Of a DNA stretch of 64,000 nt, positions 29,001 to 37,085 are shown in pieces; the stretch's first letter is position 1; every line of letters starts with the position of its first letter. Source of the stretch: Lysobacterales bacterium 66-474 (GTDB lineage Bacteria > Pseudomonadota > Gammaproteobacteria > Xanthomonadales > Rhodanobacteraceae); contig MKWP01000009.1 in the NCBI GenBank assembly GCA_001899805.1, forward strand, positions 62,001 through 126,000, given 5' to 3'. Both the position numbers and the translations under genes were made by a program. The notes beneath the pieces were generated by a model. It saw only the letters and a list, made by a program, of their open reading frames with translations. It ran no database searches and had not been told where the DNA came from.

Positions 29001-31696
29001 AGCAGGTGCTTGCGGGTGAACAACAGGCGGCCGGCGCTGCGCATGATTGCGTCGAGGTTGAGCCAGGCCTCGAACGGCAGCGTCGCGATCGAGAACACGT
29101 CGCGCAGCAATTCGTCGCGGATGCCGCGCCAGGTGTTGCGCCAGCGGCGCGGCGGCACGCGTTGCCGGAGATTACGCGCCACCTGCACCGACGCGATCAG
29201 CAACGGCGGTCCCAGCAGCATCGCCACCACGACCAGCGTCCAGTACACGGCCGATGCGCCATGCGACCAGCCGCGCAACAACAGCGCCAGCATCGCCAGC
29301 GGCACCAGTCCGCGCCGCAGGTTGTCGAGGATCTTCCAGCGATGGTGCGCCTTGAGGGTGTTGCGCAAGCCGCGCCGGCGCGGGCCGGGCACGATCGGCA
29401 ACAGCCATTGCACGATCTGCCAGTCGCCGCGGGTCCAGCGGTGGCGGCGGCGTGCTTCCACGCTGAAGCGGTTGGGCTGGTGTTCGACCAGTTCGATGTC
29501 GCTGACCAACCCCGCTCTCGCGTACGAGCCTTCCAGCAGGTCGTGCGAAAGGATCAGGTCGTTCGGAAAACGCGTGCCGACCGAGCGGCTGAACGCGTCG
29601 ACGTCGTAGATGCCCTTGCCCACGAACGAGGCTTCGCCGAACAGGTCCTGGTACACGTCCGACACCGCGCGCGTGTATGGGTCGAGCCCGGTGGAGTCGC
29701 TGTACAGGCGTGCGAAGCGGCTGGGGCGATCGCCGCTCCAGGTCACCGAGATGCGCGGTTGCAGCAGGCCGTAACCCGCGACCACGCGCCGCGAACCCTT
29801 GCTGAACCATGGCCGGTTCAAGGGATGCGCCATGGTTTCGATCAGCCGGCGCCCGGCTTCCGGCGGCAACTGGGTGTCGGCATCCAGCGTGATCACGTAG
29901 CGCGTGCCCTGCAGGGCGTCGAGGTCGCCCACGATCTGGCTGAAGGCGCGCTCGGGATTGGCGCCCCGCAGCACGCGGTTGAGGTCGCCGAGCTTGCCGC
30001 GCTTGCGTTCGAAGCCCATCCACGTCGACTGGCGCTGGTTCCACTCGCGCGGACGGTGGAACAGGTAGAAGCGCGTGCTGCCGGCGAGCGGGTGTCTCGC
30101 GTTCAGGCGGTCGATGCCGGCGGTCGCGGCTTGCAGCAAGGCCGCGTCGCCCGGCACGTCGCGCTCGGCGGCGTCGGGGAAATCGGTCAGCAGCGCGAAA
30201 CGCAGATTCGGGTCGCGGTTGCCGAGATGGCGGATTTCCAGCGCGTCGAGTTGCTCGTCCAGTCCCTGCGTGCTGCCGAGCAGCCATGGCACCACCACCA
30301 GCGTGCGGCAGTCGTCGGGGATGCCGCCGCTGAAGGACATCCGCGGCAGCAGCTGCGCCGGCACCAGCATGCCCAGCAGCCAGTTCACCAACGCGACCGC
30401 GGGTTGGCTCGCGGCCACGAACACCGCGGCCAGCAACACGATGTCCAGCGCCAGCGGCGCCGGCGCGTACCAGCGGTCTCCGGTCGCGATCAGCACGGTG
30501 ATGATCAGGCTGGCGAGGAAGATGCCGCCGAGGTAACTGCTGGAAGGCCAGTGCTTCAGGCGCCGCGCGATGCGGTATTCGGCCGGGGCGCGTGCGCCGA
30601 GCGCGCGTTCGAACTCGTCCCTGCCGTCATCGATCAGGTGGTAGCCGACATGGCGCAGGCGCGGATCGTCCTCGGGATCGTGCCCGGCTTGCGCCCGTTC
30701 GACCGCGCGGCGCGCGACCTCGGGCTCGGCCTGTCCGCTGCGCATCGCCAGCGATTCGATCGCGTGCCGGTAGCGTCCGCGGGTCGGGAAGTCCATGTCC
30801 GCGTAGGCGCCGGCGGGATCCTGCGCGAGGATGCGGTCCACCACGCCCACGCGTTCGATCAGTTCCGACCAGTTGGTCTCGCCGATCCGGCGCAGGCTGT
30901 TGATGCGGTTGGCGATCGACACCTGGTCGGCGGCCTGCGCGCGGGCCTCGCCGTCGATCACCCTGGCGACGCTGGTGCCGCGCTGTTCGAGCTGCGCCTC
31001 GGCGAAGCTGAGCGCGAGTTTCAGCGACGGGTGCTTGCCTTCCAGCAGGCGGTAGAACTCGGCCGCGAACGCCGGCGAGATGAAGGATTCCGTACGCGCC
31101 ATCTCGGCGACGCTGACCAGCATGTCGGCGGGCGAGTGCGCGGCGACGTCGATCAGGTGTTCGGCCCAGAATTCGGCGCGCGAGTAGGCTTCGAGCCGGC
31201 GCGCGATGGTGATCGCGCAGGCCGTGAGCCCTTCGATCAGAGCGACGCGCACCAGCACCGGCACCGTCCACAGTTCGACCAGGTCCAGCGGGCCCTGGCG
31301 TTGGTATTCGTCGAGGTAGCGCTCGATCCCGTCGGGTTCGAGGTTGCCGTCGAACTGGGCGATGCAGGCGCGCAGCACCCGCAACATGCGCGGAACCACC
31401 GTGCCGTCGCCGGTTTGGCAGCGCGGCAATCGTCGCCAGACCCGCGCCGACAGCGACTCGCGCACCTCGCGGATTTCGTTGCGGATCAGGTAGACGTTGT
31501 CGATCAGCCATTCCGCGGCCGGCTCGATGCGGCGGTTCTCGATCGCCGCGGTGCGCGCCACCGCGTAGGCGTGGGACAGGGTCTGGTCGTGCGCGGTCAG
31601 CGCCCTGGCGAGGTCGAACGGCGCCGCCTGCGTCACCCGCGCGTGTTCGCGCGCGAGCGCATGGGCGGAAATCGCCGTGATCGCGGGTTCGGGCAT
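23063..31696 (-). CDS. ndvB: cyclic beta-1,2-glucan synthase, NdvB/ChvB type (GT84-GH94)
   Basis: Giant inner-membrane enzyme of about 2,877 residues that polymerises, phosphorolyses and cyclises beta-1,2-glucan from UDP-glucose; Agrobacterium ChvB has a similar size. Order: soluble N-terminus (1-380), first membrane helices (about 386-450), GT84 glycosyltransferase with the metal motif DADTQLP (about 604), more membrane helices (about 800-840 and 915-965), a glycoamylase-type domain (about 1,010-1,500), then GH94 phosphorylase-like modules with the conserved GGGDWNDGMNRLG (about 2,549). The ATG at 31696 is the best start; it lacks a strong ribosome site, and a GTG at 31792 is possible. The frame further upstream runs into a repeat element and is not coding. 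First gene of the glucan operon. Confidence 0.93.
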   Translation of the reverse strand: MPEPAITAISAHALAREHARVTQAAPFDLARALTAHDQTLSHAYAVARTAAIENRRIEPAAEWLIDNVYLIRNEIREVRESLSARVWRRLPRCQTGDGTVVPRMLRVLRACIAQFDGNLEPDGIERYLDEYQRQGPLDLVELWTVPVLVRVALIEGLTACAITIARRLEAYSRAEFWAEHLIDVAAHSPADMLVSVAEMARTESFISPAFAAEFYRLLEGKHPSLKLALSFAEAQLEQRGTSVARVIDGEARAQAADQVSIANRINSLRRIGETNWSELIERVGVVDRILAQDPAGAYADMDFPTRGRYRHAIESLAMRSGQAEPEVARRAVERAQAGHDPEDDPRLRHVGYHLIDDGRDEFERALGARAPAEYRIARRLKHWPSSSYLGGIFLASLIITVLIATGDRWYAPAPLALDIVLLAAVFVAASQPAVALVNWLLGMLVPAQLLPRMSFSGGIPDDCRTLVVVPWLLGSTQGLDEQLDALEIRHLGNRDPNLRFALLTDFPDAAERDVPGDAALLQAATAGIDRLNARHPLAGSTRFYLFHRPREWNQRQSTWMGFERKRGKLGDLNRVLRGANPERAFSQIVGDLDALQGTRYVITLDADTQLPPEAGRRLIETMAHPLNRPWFSKGSRRVVAGYGLLQPRISVTWSGDRPSRFARLYSDSTGLDPYTRAVSDVYQDLFGEASFVGKGIYDVDAFSRSVGTRFPNDLILSHDLLEGSYARAGLVSDIELVEHQPNRFSVEARRRHRWTRGDWQIVQWLLPIVPGPRRRGLRNTLKAHHRWKILDNLRRGLVPLAMLALLLRGWSHGASAVYWTLVVVAMLLGPPLLIASVQVARNLRQRVPPRRWRNTWRGIRDELLRDVFSIATLPFEAWLNLDAIMRSAGRLLFTRKHLLEWTPMHDAVRGAASSFVQYVRLMWVAPAVALVVGFALAIDMPKGLPAALAFLVLWFASPWLAWWISRVPERPSLPLDVAQQLFLRGVARRVWRWFETFVNAGEHWLPPDNCQAYPVEQIAHRTSPTNIGMALLADLTAHDFGYLTHRGWLQRTAATLDAVMKLPRHRGHLYNWYDTQTLEPLPPRYISSVDSGNLMGCLVVLANALEHTDGDALVSPNLAHGLRDTARVLGEQMSEVDAPDPHANLALAATLAELDGLVADAADHGGNLPVLHGLLARIEAEAIKLAQLVADNAIAGEFPEWTRALARQATAACEELDELAPWLGLGDCGSDDPTTRAWLAELEGNPTRARARELAAAIAGRLQAEGADDLCAALSELGATLNRQRDDAQALSARCRAFANMDLAFLWDERREQFTIGYDVERDRRDASHYDLLASEARILSYVAIAQGQVPPTHWFKLGRLLTIAAGRPALVSWSGSMFEYLMPQLLMPTWRNTLLDDTCSAAVARQIQYGAQQQVPWGVSESAYNATDATLTYQYRAFGVPGLGLKRGLGEDLVIAPYASAMALMVDPAAACDNLERLAGIGALTRYGFYEALDFTAGRVSGDEDFALVKSWMAHHHGMSFLALSALLNRQPMQTRFMREPMFRAHELLLREKIPEARPRHPATLDVEQPRQTRARVHAQTREITAMDTPLPEVHLLSNGNYHVMLTQAGAGYSRWRELALTRWRGDAVRDDDGTFVYLRDVESGNTWSATRQPLGDAGGSCSATFSQARAEFHRTDFGIATELLVAVSAEDDIELRRLRLTNRTLKTRTLEITSYAEIVLAPPDADASHPVFSKLFLETESAPELDALLATRRPRSPDEHHPWLLHQMTTRGGTVGEGGFETDREAFLGRLNGPANPRALADAAPLDGHTGAVLDPIVSIRRRILIRPGHTASLDLLTGVAPDREAALALARKYRERHLHQRVFQLAWTHDQVALQQLNMSAVEAQRYQRLASALLYGPIAARFESDGVLPPQSALWKHGISGDLPIVLARIANASQIDLVRHLIQAHGYWQMRGLHADLLIWNEEMSGYRQELQEHILYLIESGAEARGGQGRGKMFAWRIEHLSAPDRALMLATARCVFSGDAGRLRDQIARLLPIDAQTEMPERLPLRKPQAAGYALQPPTEDLRMPNALGGFRNDGSEYSIWLAPGAPTPAPWCNVLANETFGSVVSETGGAYSFAENAHEFRLTPWYNDPLRDASGEALWLRDEATGEFWSATARPTPCGDPYRVCHGFGYSRFEHAHADLYGEMTVFVAREAPVKLAVLKLVNKSDRPRRISLTSYVEWVLGERRERSAAHVRTRIDPVCGALFAQNPYDDVFAHKVAFHAIATARKAFTADRRAFLGRNRSLDAPLGMRAETLDGSVGAGFDPCSAQRAIFELAPGEEVATMIVLGAADNEAEARALVQAFDDVEAAQAELERVRAHWHDTLSQLRVRTPDPAADLLANGWLPYQVLAARILARSGYYQSGGAWGFRDQLQDSMAILNTRPQLARAQLLRSAHHQFREGDVQHWWHPPTGKGVRTRITDDLLWLPWCASEYLRVTGDATVLDEPAPFLEGRALAADEESVYEDAHVGGESASLYEHCLRAIRHSLRFGVHGLPLIGGGDWNDGMNRLGLHGRGESVWLGMFLHDVLKRFAPLAAARGNAVTAAEFDKAAAALATMLERHAWDGDWYLRAWNDDGVAIGASASEECRIDSLPQSWSALAGIGDRARSERALDAVLEHLVDGDAGVVKLFTPPFDKTPLDPGYIKGYVPGVRENGGQYTHAAVWVAMALAKLGRADDAWRVARMLNPLSHTGDADALQRYRLEPYVIAADVYAAENHLGRGGWSWYTGSAGWMYRLVTESLLGLRREGNTLSFAPCVPDDWERWSADWRHGNTRYRIEFVRRPGDSGIADISVDGELQTGTVIALVDDGRLHEVLVRFGRVDAAALAAAP

Positions 31697-31796
31697 GTCG
31701 CGCGACAGGGTGTGTTCGTGCGCGATCCGACGCGCGGCCCGCCGTATCCTGAACCTGCGAATCCATGCTTGCGGGCGGTGGTTGCGCGGCACCTTA

Positions 31797-32064
31797 GGGC
31801 CTGTTGACGCTATGCCAAGTGAGCCGCGTTGCTTCCGCAGCGGCCGCCAGACAAGGCGCGCGCCGCAGCACCATGGTGGTTCCATGGCCAAGGCGTGCAC
31901 CGCCGCATGGCGGCCGCTGCGGAGCAACCCTTCGGGCCGTGGCCGTTTGCCCGCATGGCTGTGTCATTGCTCGTCTATGTATCGACATACATCTTCCTCG
32001 CTCTTCCTTGCCCTGTGGGCAAACGGCCGACGGCGCGGCCACGTGGCATGGCGTCAACAGGCCC
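31797..32064. mobile_element. MITE-like element with nested inverted repeats
   Basis: Terminal inverted repeats: left GGGCCTGTTGACGCTATGCC, right (complement) GGGCCTGTTGACGCCATGCC, extending to AAGTG/ACGTG. Inside, GTTGCTTCCGCAGCGGCCGC pairs with GCGGCCGCTGCGGAGCAAC, and GGCCGTTTGCCCGCA pairs with TGTGGGCAAACGGCC around a loop containing a short near-palindrome (GTATCGACATAC). No transposase is encoded. The 268-bp size and paired ends suggest a non-autonomous element, or a large structured repeat, inserted just upstream of ndvB. Target duplications are not obvious. Confidence 0.65.
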
Positions 32065-32122
32065 CGGTCACTCGTCGGGCAGAATCTTCGATGTTAGCGA
32101 AACGGAAGTTGTTTTCGCGTCA

Positions 32123-32149
32123 GGGCCTGTTCACGCCATGCCACGTGGC
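32123..32149 (+). repeat. solitary third copy of the MITE-like end sequence
   Basis: GGGCCTGTTCACGCCATGCC followed by ACGTGGC, matching the terminal repeat of the element at 31797-32064 with one central mismatch (TTCACG for TTGACG). It lies 59 bases to the right of that element and has no visible partner, so it may be a decayed second copy. Confidence 0.6.
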
Positions 32150-32354
32150 TCACCGACACGGCGTCGACAGGCGCCGGGCAGCCGTGTCCGGCGTGGTCGG
32201 CAAGGGGTGGCTGTTCGCGCGCAAGCATCGCAGCGGGCCGGCGCCGTCTTGATCCGGCTCATTTGGACGAGCTTCCCCGCACGGCTATACTTGCGCGGTT
32301 ATGGCGTCCGCGGGGGCCCGGGGACACTGCCAACCTTCCAACCGGAGTTTGCAA

Positions 32355-32888
32355 GTGAGCACGCATCTCACCCCGTCCGACCGTACCTTCATGAAGCACT
32401 TCGCGATCATGATCGCCATGCTCGCGAGCACTGCGGTGCTGCTGACGATCGTCGGCGCGTTCGTGTGGGCGTCGCTGCCCAAGGAAAACAACCAGCGCGA
32501 AGTGCAGCGGGCGGGCGACCGCATCGCGCCGGTGGCGGGCGTGTACGCGGGCGACACCGGGCGTGCGGCGATGGAGGCCGCCAAGGCCGCCGCGGACAAG
32601 GCTGCCGCCGCGCAAGTCGCCTACGGCGGCACCACCGACGGCAACGTGATCTTCGACAAGCTGTGCACGTCCTGCCACACCGCGGGCGTCACCGGCGCCC
32701 CCAAGCTCGGCAACAAGGCCGAATGGGCGCCGCGCATCAAGCAAGGCATCGCCACGCTGGTCAAGCATGCGATCGACGGTTACACCGGTCCCGACGGCAA
32801 CCACATGCCGGCCAAGGGCGGCAACCCGGCGCTGACCGATGCGCAGGTCGAGGCCACCGTGAAGTGGATGGTGTCGCAGGTGAAGTAA
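32355..32888 (+). CDS. membrane-anchored cytochrome c5 family protein
   Basis: Monohaem c-type cytochrome held by one N-terminal membrane helix (about residues 15-37, rich in Met/Ala/Leu). The haem motif CTSCH is at residues 104-108; a Met within NHMPAKGGN is the likely sixth ligand, as in cytochrome c5. An Ala/Lys-rich linker (residues 75-92) separates anchor and haem domain. The GTG at 32355 follows GGAG. 177 residues. Periplasmic electron transfer; partner oxidase not in the window. Monocistronic. Confidence 0.9.
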   Translation: MSTHLTPSDRTFMKHFAIMIAMLASTAVLLTIVGAFVWASLPKENNQREVQRAGDRIAPVAGVYAGDTGRAAMEAAKAAADKAAAAQVAYGGTTDGNVIFDKLCTSCHTAGVTGAPKLGNKAEWAPRIKQGIATLVKHAIDGYTGPDGNHMPAKGGNPALTDAQVEATVKWMVSQVK

Positions 32889-33012
32889 TGTGCGTCCGCG
32901 CGACGCCGAGGGCTTCGCGCGCGTTGTGTTTCAGCCAGGCATCGACAGCCGGCGCCGCAACTTCAAGCTCGATGCGAACGGTCCCGCCGCGCGAAGGCGG
33001 GCTGCACCCGCG

Positions 33013-33390
33013 CTACCTGCCTTGGGGGCGACTCGCCAGGAGATCGGTCACCGGCACGAACCCGCCGAAGATCATCCGTTTGCCGTCGAAGATCTGGGCG
33101 CACTGCTCGGGGCTCAGGCGCGGATCCGCCATGACCTTGGCCATGCCGGCGTCGCGGGTGGCCTTGTCCGGCCATTCGATCCATGAGAACACCACCGTCT
33201 CGTCGGCCTTGGCCTGCACGGCCCTGCGGAAGTCGGTGAGCTTGCCTTCCGGTACATCGTCGCCCCAGCATTCGAGGACGCGGCGGGCGCCGTATTCGAT
33301 GAACACCGGGTCGATCTTGTGCGTCTGATCGATGAAGGCCTGTTTGCCCGCGGTGGGCACCGCGATCACGAAACCGTCGACATAGGACAT
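33013..33390 (-). CDS. DUF1428 family protein
   Basis: Small cytosolic alpha/beta (ferredoxin-like dimeric) protein of the DUF1428 family: MSYVDGFVIAVP at the start, VLECWGDDVPEGKLTDF in the middle and KRMIFGGFVPV at the end are diagnostic. 125 residues from the ATG at 33390, which follows GGAG at seven bases. No biochemical role is established for the family. It lies alone between the cytochrome c5 and CBS genes. A GC-rich hairpin (about 32983-33001) sits between its stop and the convergent cytochrome gene. Confidence 0.85.
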   Translation of the reverse strand: MSYVDGFVIAVPTAGKQAFIDQTHKIDPVFIEYGARRVLECWGDDVPEGKLTDFRRAVQAKADETVVFSWIEWPDKATRDAGMAKVMADPRLSPEQCAQIFDGKRMIFGGFVPVTDLLASRPQGR

Positions 33391-33522
33391 GCTGATTCTC
33401 CACTCGTGGCGGGGCACCGGATCGCGCCCTCGTCATGACGACGAATGGAGCCAGGGCGGATCGACACGCCCACGCGGCGGTCGCCGGGCGACCAGCGGGT
33501 CGCCGCCGAGTCGTTGCGATGG

Positions 33523-33951
33523 TCAGCCCGCGATGTAGCGCTGCAGTTGATCGATCTCGGTCGCCTGGTCGTCGATCACGGCCTTGACCAGGTCGCCGAT
33601 CGACACCAGCCCGACCAGCCGGCTGCCCTCGACCACGGGCAGGTGGCGCACGCGCAGTTGCGTGCACAGGCGCATGCATTCGTCCACGGTGGTGGCCGGC
33701 GACACGCTGGTCGGCGACGGCGTCATGATGTCCGACACCGGCGTTTCGCGTGAAGAGTGGCCTTTCAGGATCACCTTGCGTGCGTAATCGCGCTCGGTGA
33801 CGATGCCCGTCAGCGCGTCGCCGCGCATCACCAGCAACGCGCCGACGCCGCGTTCGGCCATCGTGCGGATCGCATCCAGCACGGGCGCTTCCGGGGTGAT
33901 CGTGAATACCGCGTTGCCCTTTATTTCAAGCAGATGCCTGACCTGTCGCAT
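33523..33951 (-). CDS. tandem CBS-domain protein
   Basis: Two CBS motifs fill the whole 142-residue protein: residues 1-65 (GVGALLVMRGDALTGIVTERDYARK) and 75-135 (VRHLPVVEGSRLVGLVSIGDLVK). Such stand-alone pairs bind adenine nucleotides or SAM and act as energy sensors. The ATG at 33951 has GGAGG upstream. No effector domain is fused and no partner is adjacent, so the regulated target is unknown. Monocistronic. Confidence 0.9.
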   Translation of the reverse strand: MRQVRHLLEIKGNAVFTITPEAPVLDAIRTMAERGVGALLVMRGDALTGIVTERDYARKVILKGHSSRETPVSDIMTPSPTSVSPATTVDECMRLCTQLRVRHLPVVEGSRLVGLVSIGDLVKAVIDDQATEIDQLQRYIAG

Positions 33952-34055
33952 GGGAACCTCCAGCGGGCTGCGGGTGGTGCCCCGATTCTAGCGCTTGCGG
34001 CAGGATCGTTGCGGATCGACTGCCGACCGCGCAGGCGGCACGAAGCGCGTGTCGG

Positions 34056-36962
34056 TCAGACCGGAAAGGCGGGCGCGCTGGCGCGAATCCAGGTGTCGAC
34101 CGGCTGCGCTTTCGCGTACAGGAATCCCTGCACGCGGCGGCAGCCCAGCTTGCGCAGCAGGTCGCGTTGCTGCGGCGTCTCGACGCCTTCTGCGATGACC
34201 TGGATCGACAGCGTTTCGGCCATGGCGAGGATGGCGCGGATCACGGCGTCGCCGCTGCCTTCGGCGTCCGCGCTGAGGTTGGCGACGAACGAGCGGTCGA
34301 TCTTGAGGGTCTGCAGCGGATATTGATGCAGGTAGGACAACGAGGAATAGCCGGTGCCGAAATCATCCAGCGAAATGCAGATGCCGGCCCGGCGGAATGT
34401 CTGCAGGATGCGCTTGACCGCGGGCGTGTTCTCGAGCAGCGCGCGTTCGGTCACCTCCACGTGCAGGCGCGACGCCGGCACCGCGTATTCCGCGAGCAGC
34501 CCGAGCAGGCGCTGGTCGAAGCGTGGGTTGCTGAAGTGGCGCGCGGAAAGGTTGATGGCGACGAACGCGTCGTCGTCGCCGGCCAACACGTTGGCGTCGC
34601 GGCAGACCTGGGTGAAGATTTGCCAGTCGATGGTCTCGGAGGTGCCGGTGTCCTCGGCCACGTTGAGGAACTCGCCGGGGAGCAACACGCCGCGCTGCGG
34701 GTGGCGCCAGCGCATCAGCGCCTCGTAGCCCGCCACCTTGCCGCTTTCGAGGTCGATCACCGGCTGGTAGTACGGCACGAATTCGTTGCGGGTCAGCCCG
34801 CGGCGCAGGTCGTTTTCGACTTCCAGCAGCGACACCGCCTGCTTGCGCAGGTCGTCATCGAACACCGCGTAGCGGTGGCGGCCATCGGCCTTGGCGCTGT
34901 ACATCGCCGAATCGGCGTCGCGCAGCAGTTCGTCCGGATTCCGGTAGTGCGGCGCGGCCAGCGCGATGCCGACCGAGGTCGAGGTGAACAGCTCCTTGGC
35001 GGCGAGCCGGAACGGCGCGTTGAGATCGTTGATGATGCGCTCGGCGATCTGGCACGCGCGCGCGGCATCATGCACGCCTTCCAGCAACACGCTGAATTCG
35101 TCGCCGCCGAGGCGTGCCACCACATCGTCGGATTTCAGGCAGGCGCGGATGCGGATGCCGACCTGCAGCAGCAGGTCGTCGCCGACCATGTGTCCGACCG
35201 AGTCGTTGATGACCTTGAAGCGGTCGAGGTCCATGAACAGCACCGCGAAGCCCCTGGAAGGATCGGCGTGGTAGCGTGCCAGCGCGTCGGCCATGCGTTG
35301 CATCAGCAGCGCGCGGTTGGGCAAGCCGGTCAGGGCGTCATGCAGCGTTTCGTGCTTCAGGCGCGCCTCGATGCGTTCGCGCTCGGCGATCTGTGCACGC
35401 AGGTCGCGGTTGGCCAGCGCCAGTGCGCGCGTGCGTTCGTCCACGCGGTTTTCGAGTTGCGCATAAGCCTGCCGCAGCGAATCCTGGGCGCGTATCCGTT
35501 CCAGCGCGTTGGCGATGTGGTACGAAACGAACGTCAGCAATTCCTGGTCGCGCCGGGTGTAATGGTGTTCGGGCGAATAGCTCTGCACCACCAATACTCC
35601 CGCCGTCCGGTCGGCGCACACCAGCGGCACGCCCAGCCAGCATTCCGACATCGTCCCGTAGTGCCCGACCTCGCCCGAGGCGCGCAACCGTACCATCTCG
35701 AACTTGTCCACCAGCAACGGCTCGCCATGGTGCAGGACGTACTCGGTGAGTCCGTTCGCAAGCTTGCGGGCGGGATTTTCGCGGTCGCACTCGTCCACGG
35801 AATACGGGAAGCTGAGTTCGGTGCCGTCTTCGGAAACCAGCGCGATGCAGAAGTTGCGCGCGTTGATCAGGTCGTCCACGATCTGGTGGATCGAGGCATA
35901 AAACGCGTCGATGCTGTCGTTGCTGCTGGCCAGCCCGGCGATCCGGAACAGCGCCGCCTGCAGCCGTTCGCCGCGCTGGCGTTCCAGCACTTCATTTTGC
36001 AGCACGTCGTTGGCACGGCTCAGCGCCAGCGTGCGTTCCTCGACGCGGCGCTCCAGCTCGGCGTGCGCCATGCGCCGTTCCAGCGTGGTCTGGATGTGCT
36101 GCGCCACGTAGGTCAGCAGCGCCTTGTCCTGCTCGTCGTAGTGATGGGCGTCGTCGTAGCTTTGCACCACCACGCAACCGACGGCTTCCTTTTCGCGCAG
36201 CAGCGGCACGCCCAGCCACTCCCGGCACACCGCGCCGACCATGTGGAACGGGCCGTCCACCTGCCGGCCGATGGATTCCGGCGAGCCCATCAACGGTTTG
36301 CCGCCGCGCAGCACGTGCCAGGTGGGGCCGTGGTTCATGTCCGCCATCGAAAGCACGCCTGCCGGATCGGGAGGATCGGCATCGACGCTGTCCGCGTAGT
36401 AGGGGAACCGCACGTCGTCGCGCCCGGCGTCGTACAGGGCGATGTAGAAATTCACGGCGTACATCAGCGTGCCGACGATCGCGTGCAGCGCGGTGAACAT
36501 CGAGGTGAGGTCGGTGCCGGCCGTACTGGCCTGGTCGGCGATCGCGTACAGCGCGCGTTGCAGGCGTTCTGATCGGCCAAGCTGTTCGACCGAGGTTGCC
36601 AGCGCGCTGCGCTGGTCGAGCGCATCGATGCGCGCCGCGATCAATTCGGCGGCGGCCTGCAACGAGGCCTGGCAGTCGCGGCCGGGCGGCGCGGTGACCA
36701 GCAGGATTTCACGTCTGGACAAACCGATGTGGAGGGATTGCCCGGGCGCCCGCGCGACCAGGTATTCCCCGGTGCTTCGGTCGCAACGTCGCAGCGTCGT
36801 TCCCGGCGCCAGTTCATCCAGCAGCGCGATCGAGGCCGCCACCACCGCATCCAGGTCGGGTGCCGCCCACAGGTTGGTGCTGGCCTGCAGCAACGCGGTC
36901 GCGACCGTCGGCGGATGGCCGGGCGCGGCGGGCGTTGGCAGAAGCTGGGCATGGGCAGCCAT
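34056..36962 (-). CDS. GAF-GAF-GGDEF-EAL c-di-GMP signalling protein A
   Basis: Bifunctional-looking diguanylate cyclase/phosphodiesterase of 968 residues. Two related GAF sensor domains (about 150-300 and 345-480), a coiled coil (VDERTRALALANRDLRAQIA), a GGDEF domain with an intact GGDEF at 619-623, and an EAL domain with EAL at 747-749, DDFGTGYSSLSYL and VIAEGVET intact. Both catalytic sites therefore appear complete. No membrane helices, so a cytosolic sensor. The second protein of this type ends 897 bases upstream, with mtgA between. Signal sensed is unknown. Confidence 0.93.
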   Translation of the reverse strand: MAAHAQLLPTPAAPGHPPTVATALLQASTNLWAAPDLDAVVAASIALLDELAPGTTLRRCDRSTGEYLVARAPGQSLHIGLSRREILLVTAPPGRDCQASLQAAAELIAARIDALDQRSALATSVEQLGRSERLQRALYAIADQASTAGTDLTSMFTALHAIVGTLMYAVNFYIALYDAGRDDVRFPYYADSVDADPPDPAGVLSMADMNHGPTWHVLRGGKPLMGSPESIGRQVDGPFHMVGAVCREWLGVPLLREKEAVGCVVVQSYDDAHHYDEQDKALLTYVAQHIQTTLERRMAHAELERRVEERTLALSRANDVLQNEVLERQRGERLQAALFRIAGLASSNDSIDAFYASIHQIVDDLINARNFCIALVSEDGTELSFPYSVDECDRENPARKLANGLTEYVLHHGEPLLVDKFEMVRLRASGEVGHYGTMSECWLGVPLVCADRTAGVLVVQSYSPEHHYTRRDQELLTFVSYHIANALERIRAQDSLRQAYAQLENRVDERTRALALANRDLRAQIAERERIEARLKHETLHDALTGLPNRALLMQRMADALARYHADPSRGFAVLFMDLDRFKVINDSVGHMVGDDLLLQVGIRIRACLKSDDVVARLGGDEFSVLLEGVHDAARACQIAERIINDLNAPFRLAAKELFTSTSVGIALAAPHYRNPDELLRDADSAMYSAKADGRHRYAVFDDDLRKQAVSLLEVENDLRRGLTRNEFVPYYQPVIDLESGKVAGYEALMRWRHPQRGVLLPGEFLNVAEDTGTSETIDWQIFTQVCRDANVLAGDDDAFVAINLSARHFSNPRFDQRLLGLLAEYAVPASRLHVEVTERALLENTPAVKRILQTFRRAGICISLDDFGTGYSSLSYLHQYPLQTLKIDRSFVANLSADAEGSGDAVIRAILAMAETLSIQVIAEGVETPQQRDLLRKLGCRRVQGFLYAKAQPVDTWIRASAPAFPV

Positions 36963-37085
36963 CCGTATGGACCCTGTGGACGTTTGGCGGGTGGTCCGGA
37001 GCGTTATCGGCGGGCGGGCGTGGAAGTTGCGCGCGCCATTGTGACTTTGGTCACATTGCGCGATGCGGTGCCGTGGCGAAAGGAA

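Larger units (their letters stand above)
31697..32354. other. 658-bp non-coding region upstream of ndvB and cytochrome c5
   Basis: Contains no credible gene. It holds the nested inverted-repeat element (31797-32064), a third solitary copy of its end sequence (32123-32149), and the divergent promoter regions of ndvB (-) and the cytochrome c5 gene (+). Weak AT-rich sequence appears near 32090-32120. No clear sigma70 promoter could be assigned by eye. Confidence 0.6.

Noticed and set aside
31697-31927. N-terminal extension of NdvB by up to 77 residues
   Set aside because: Part of it translates the MITE-like element, and family members have no such extension that I know of.
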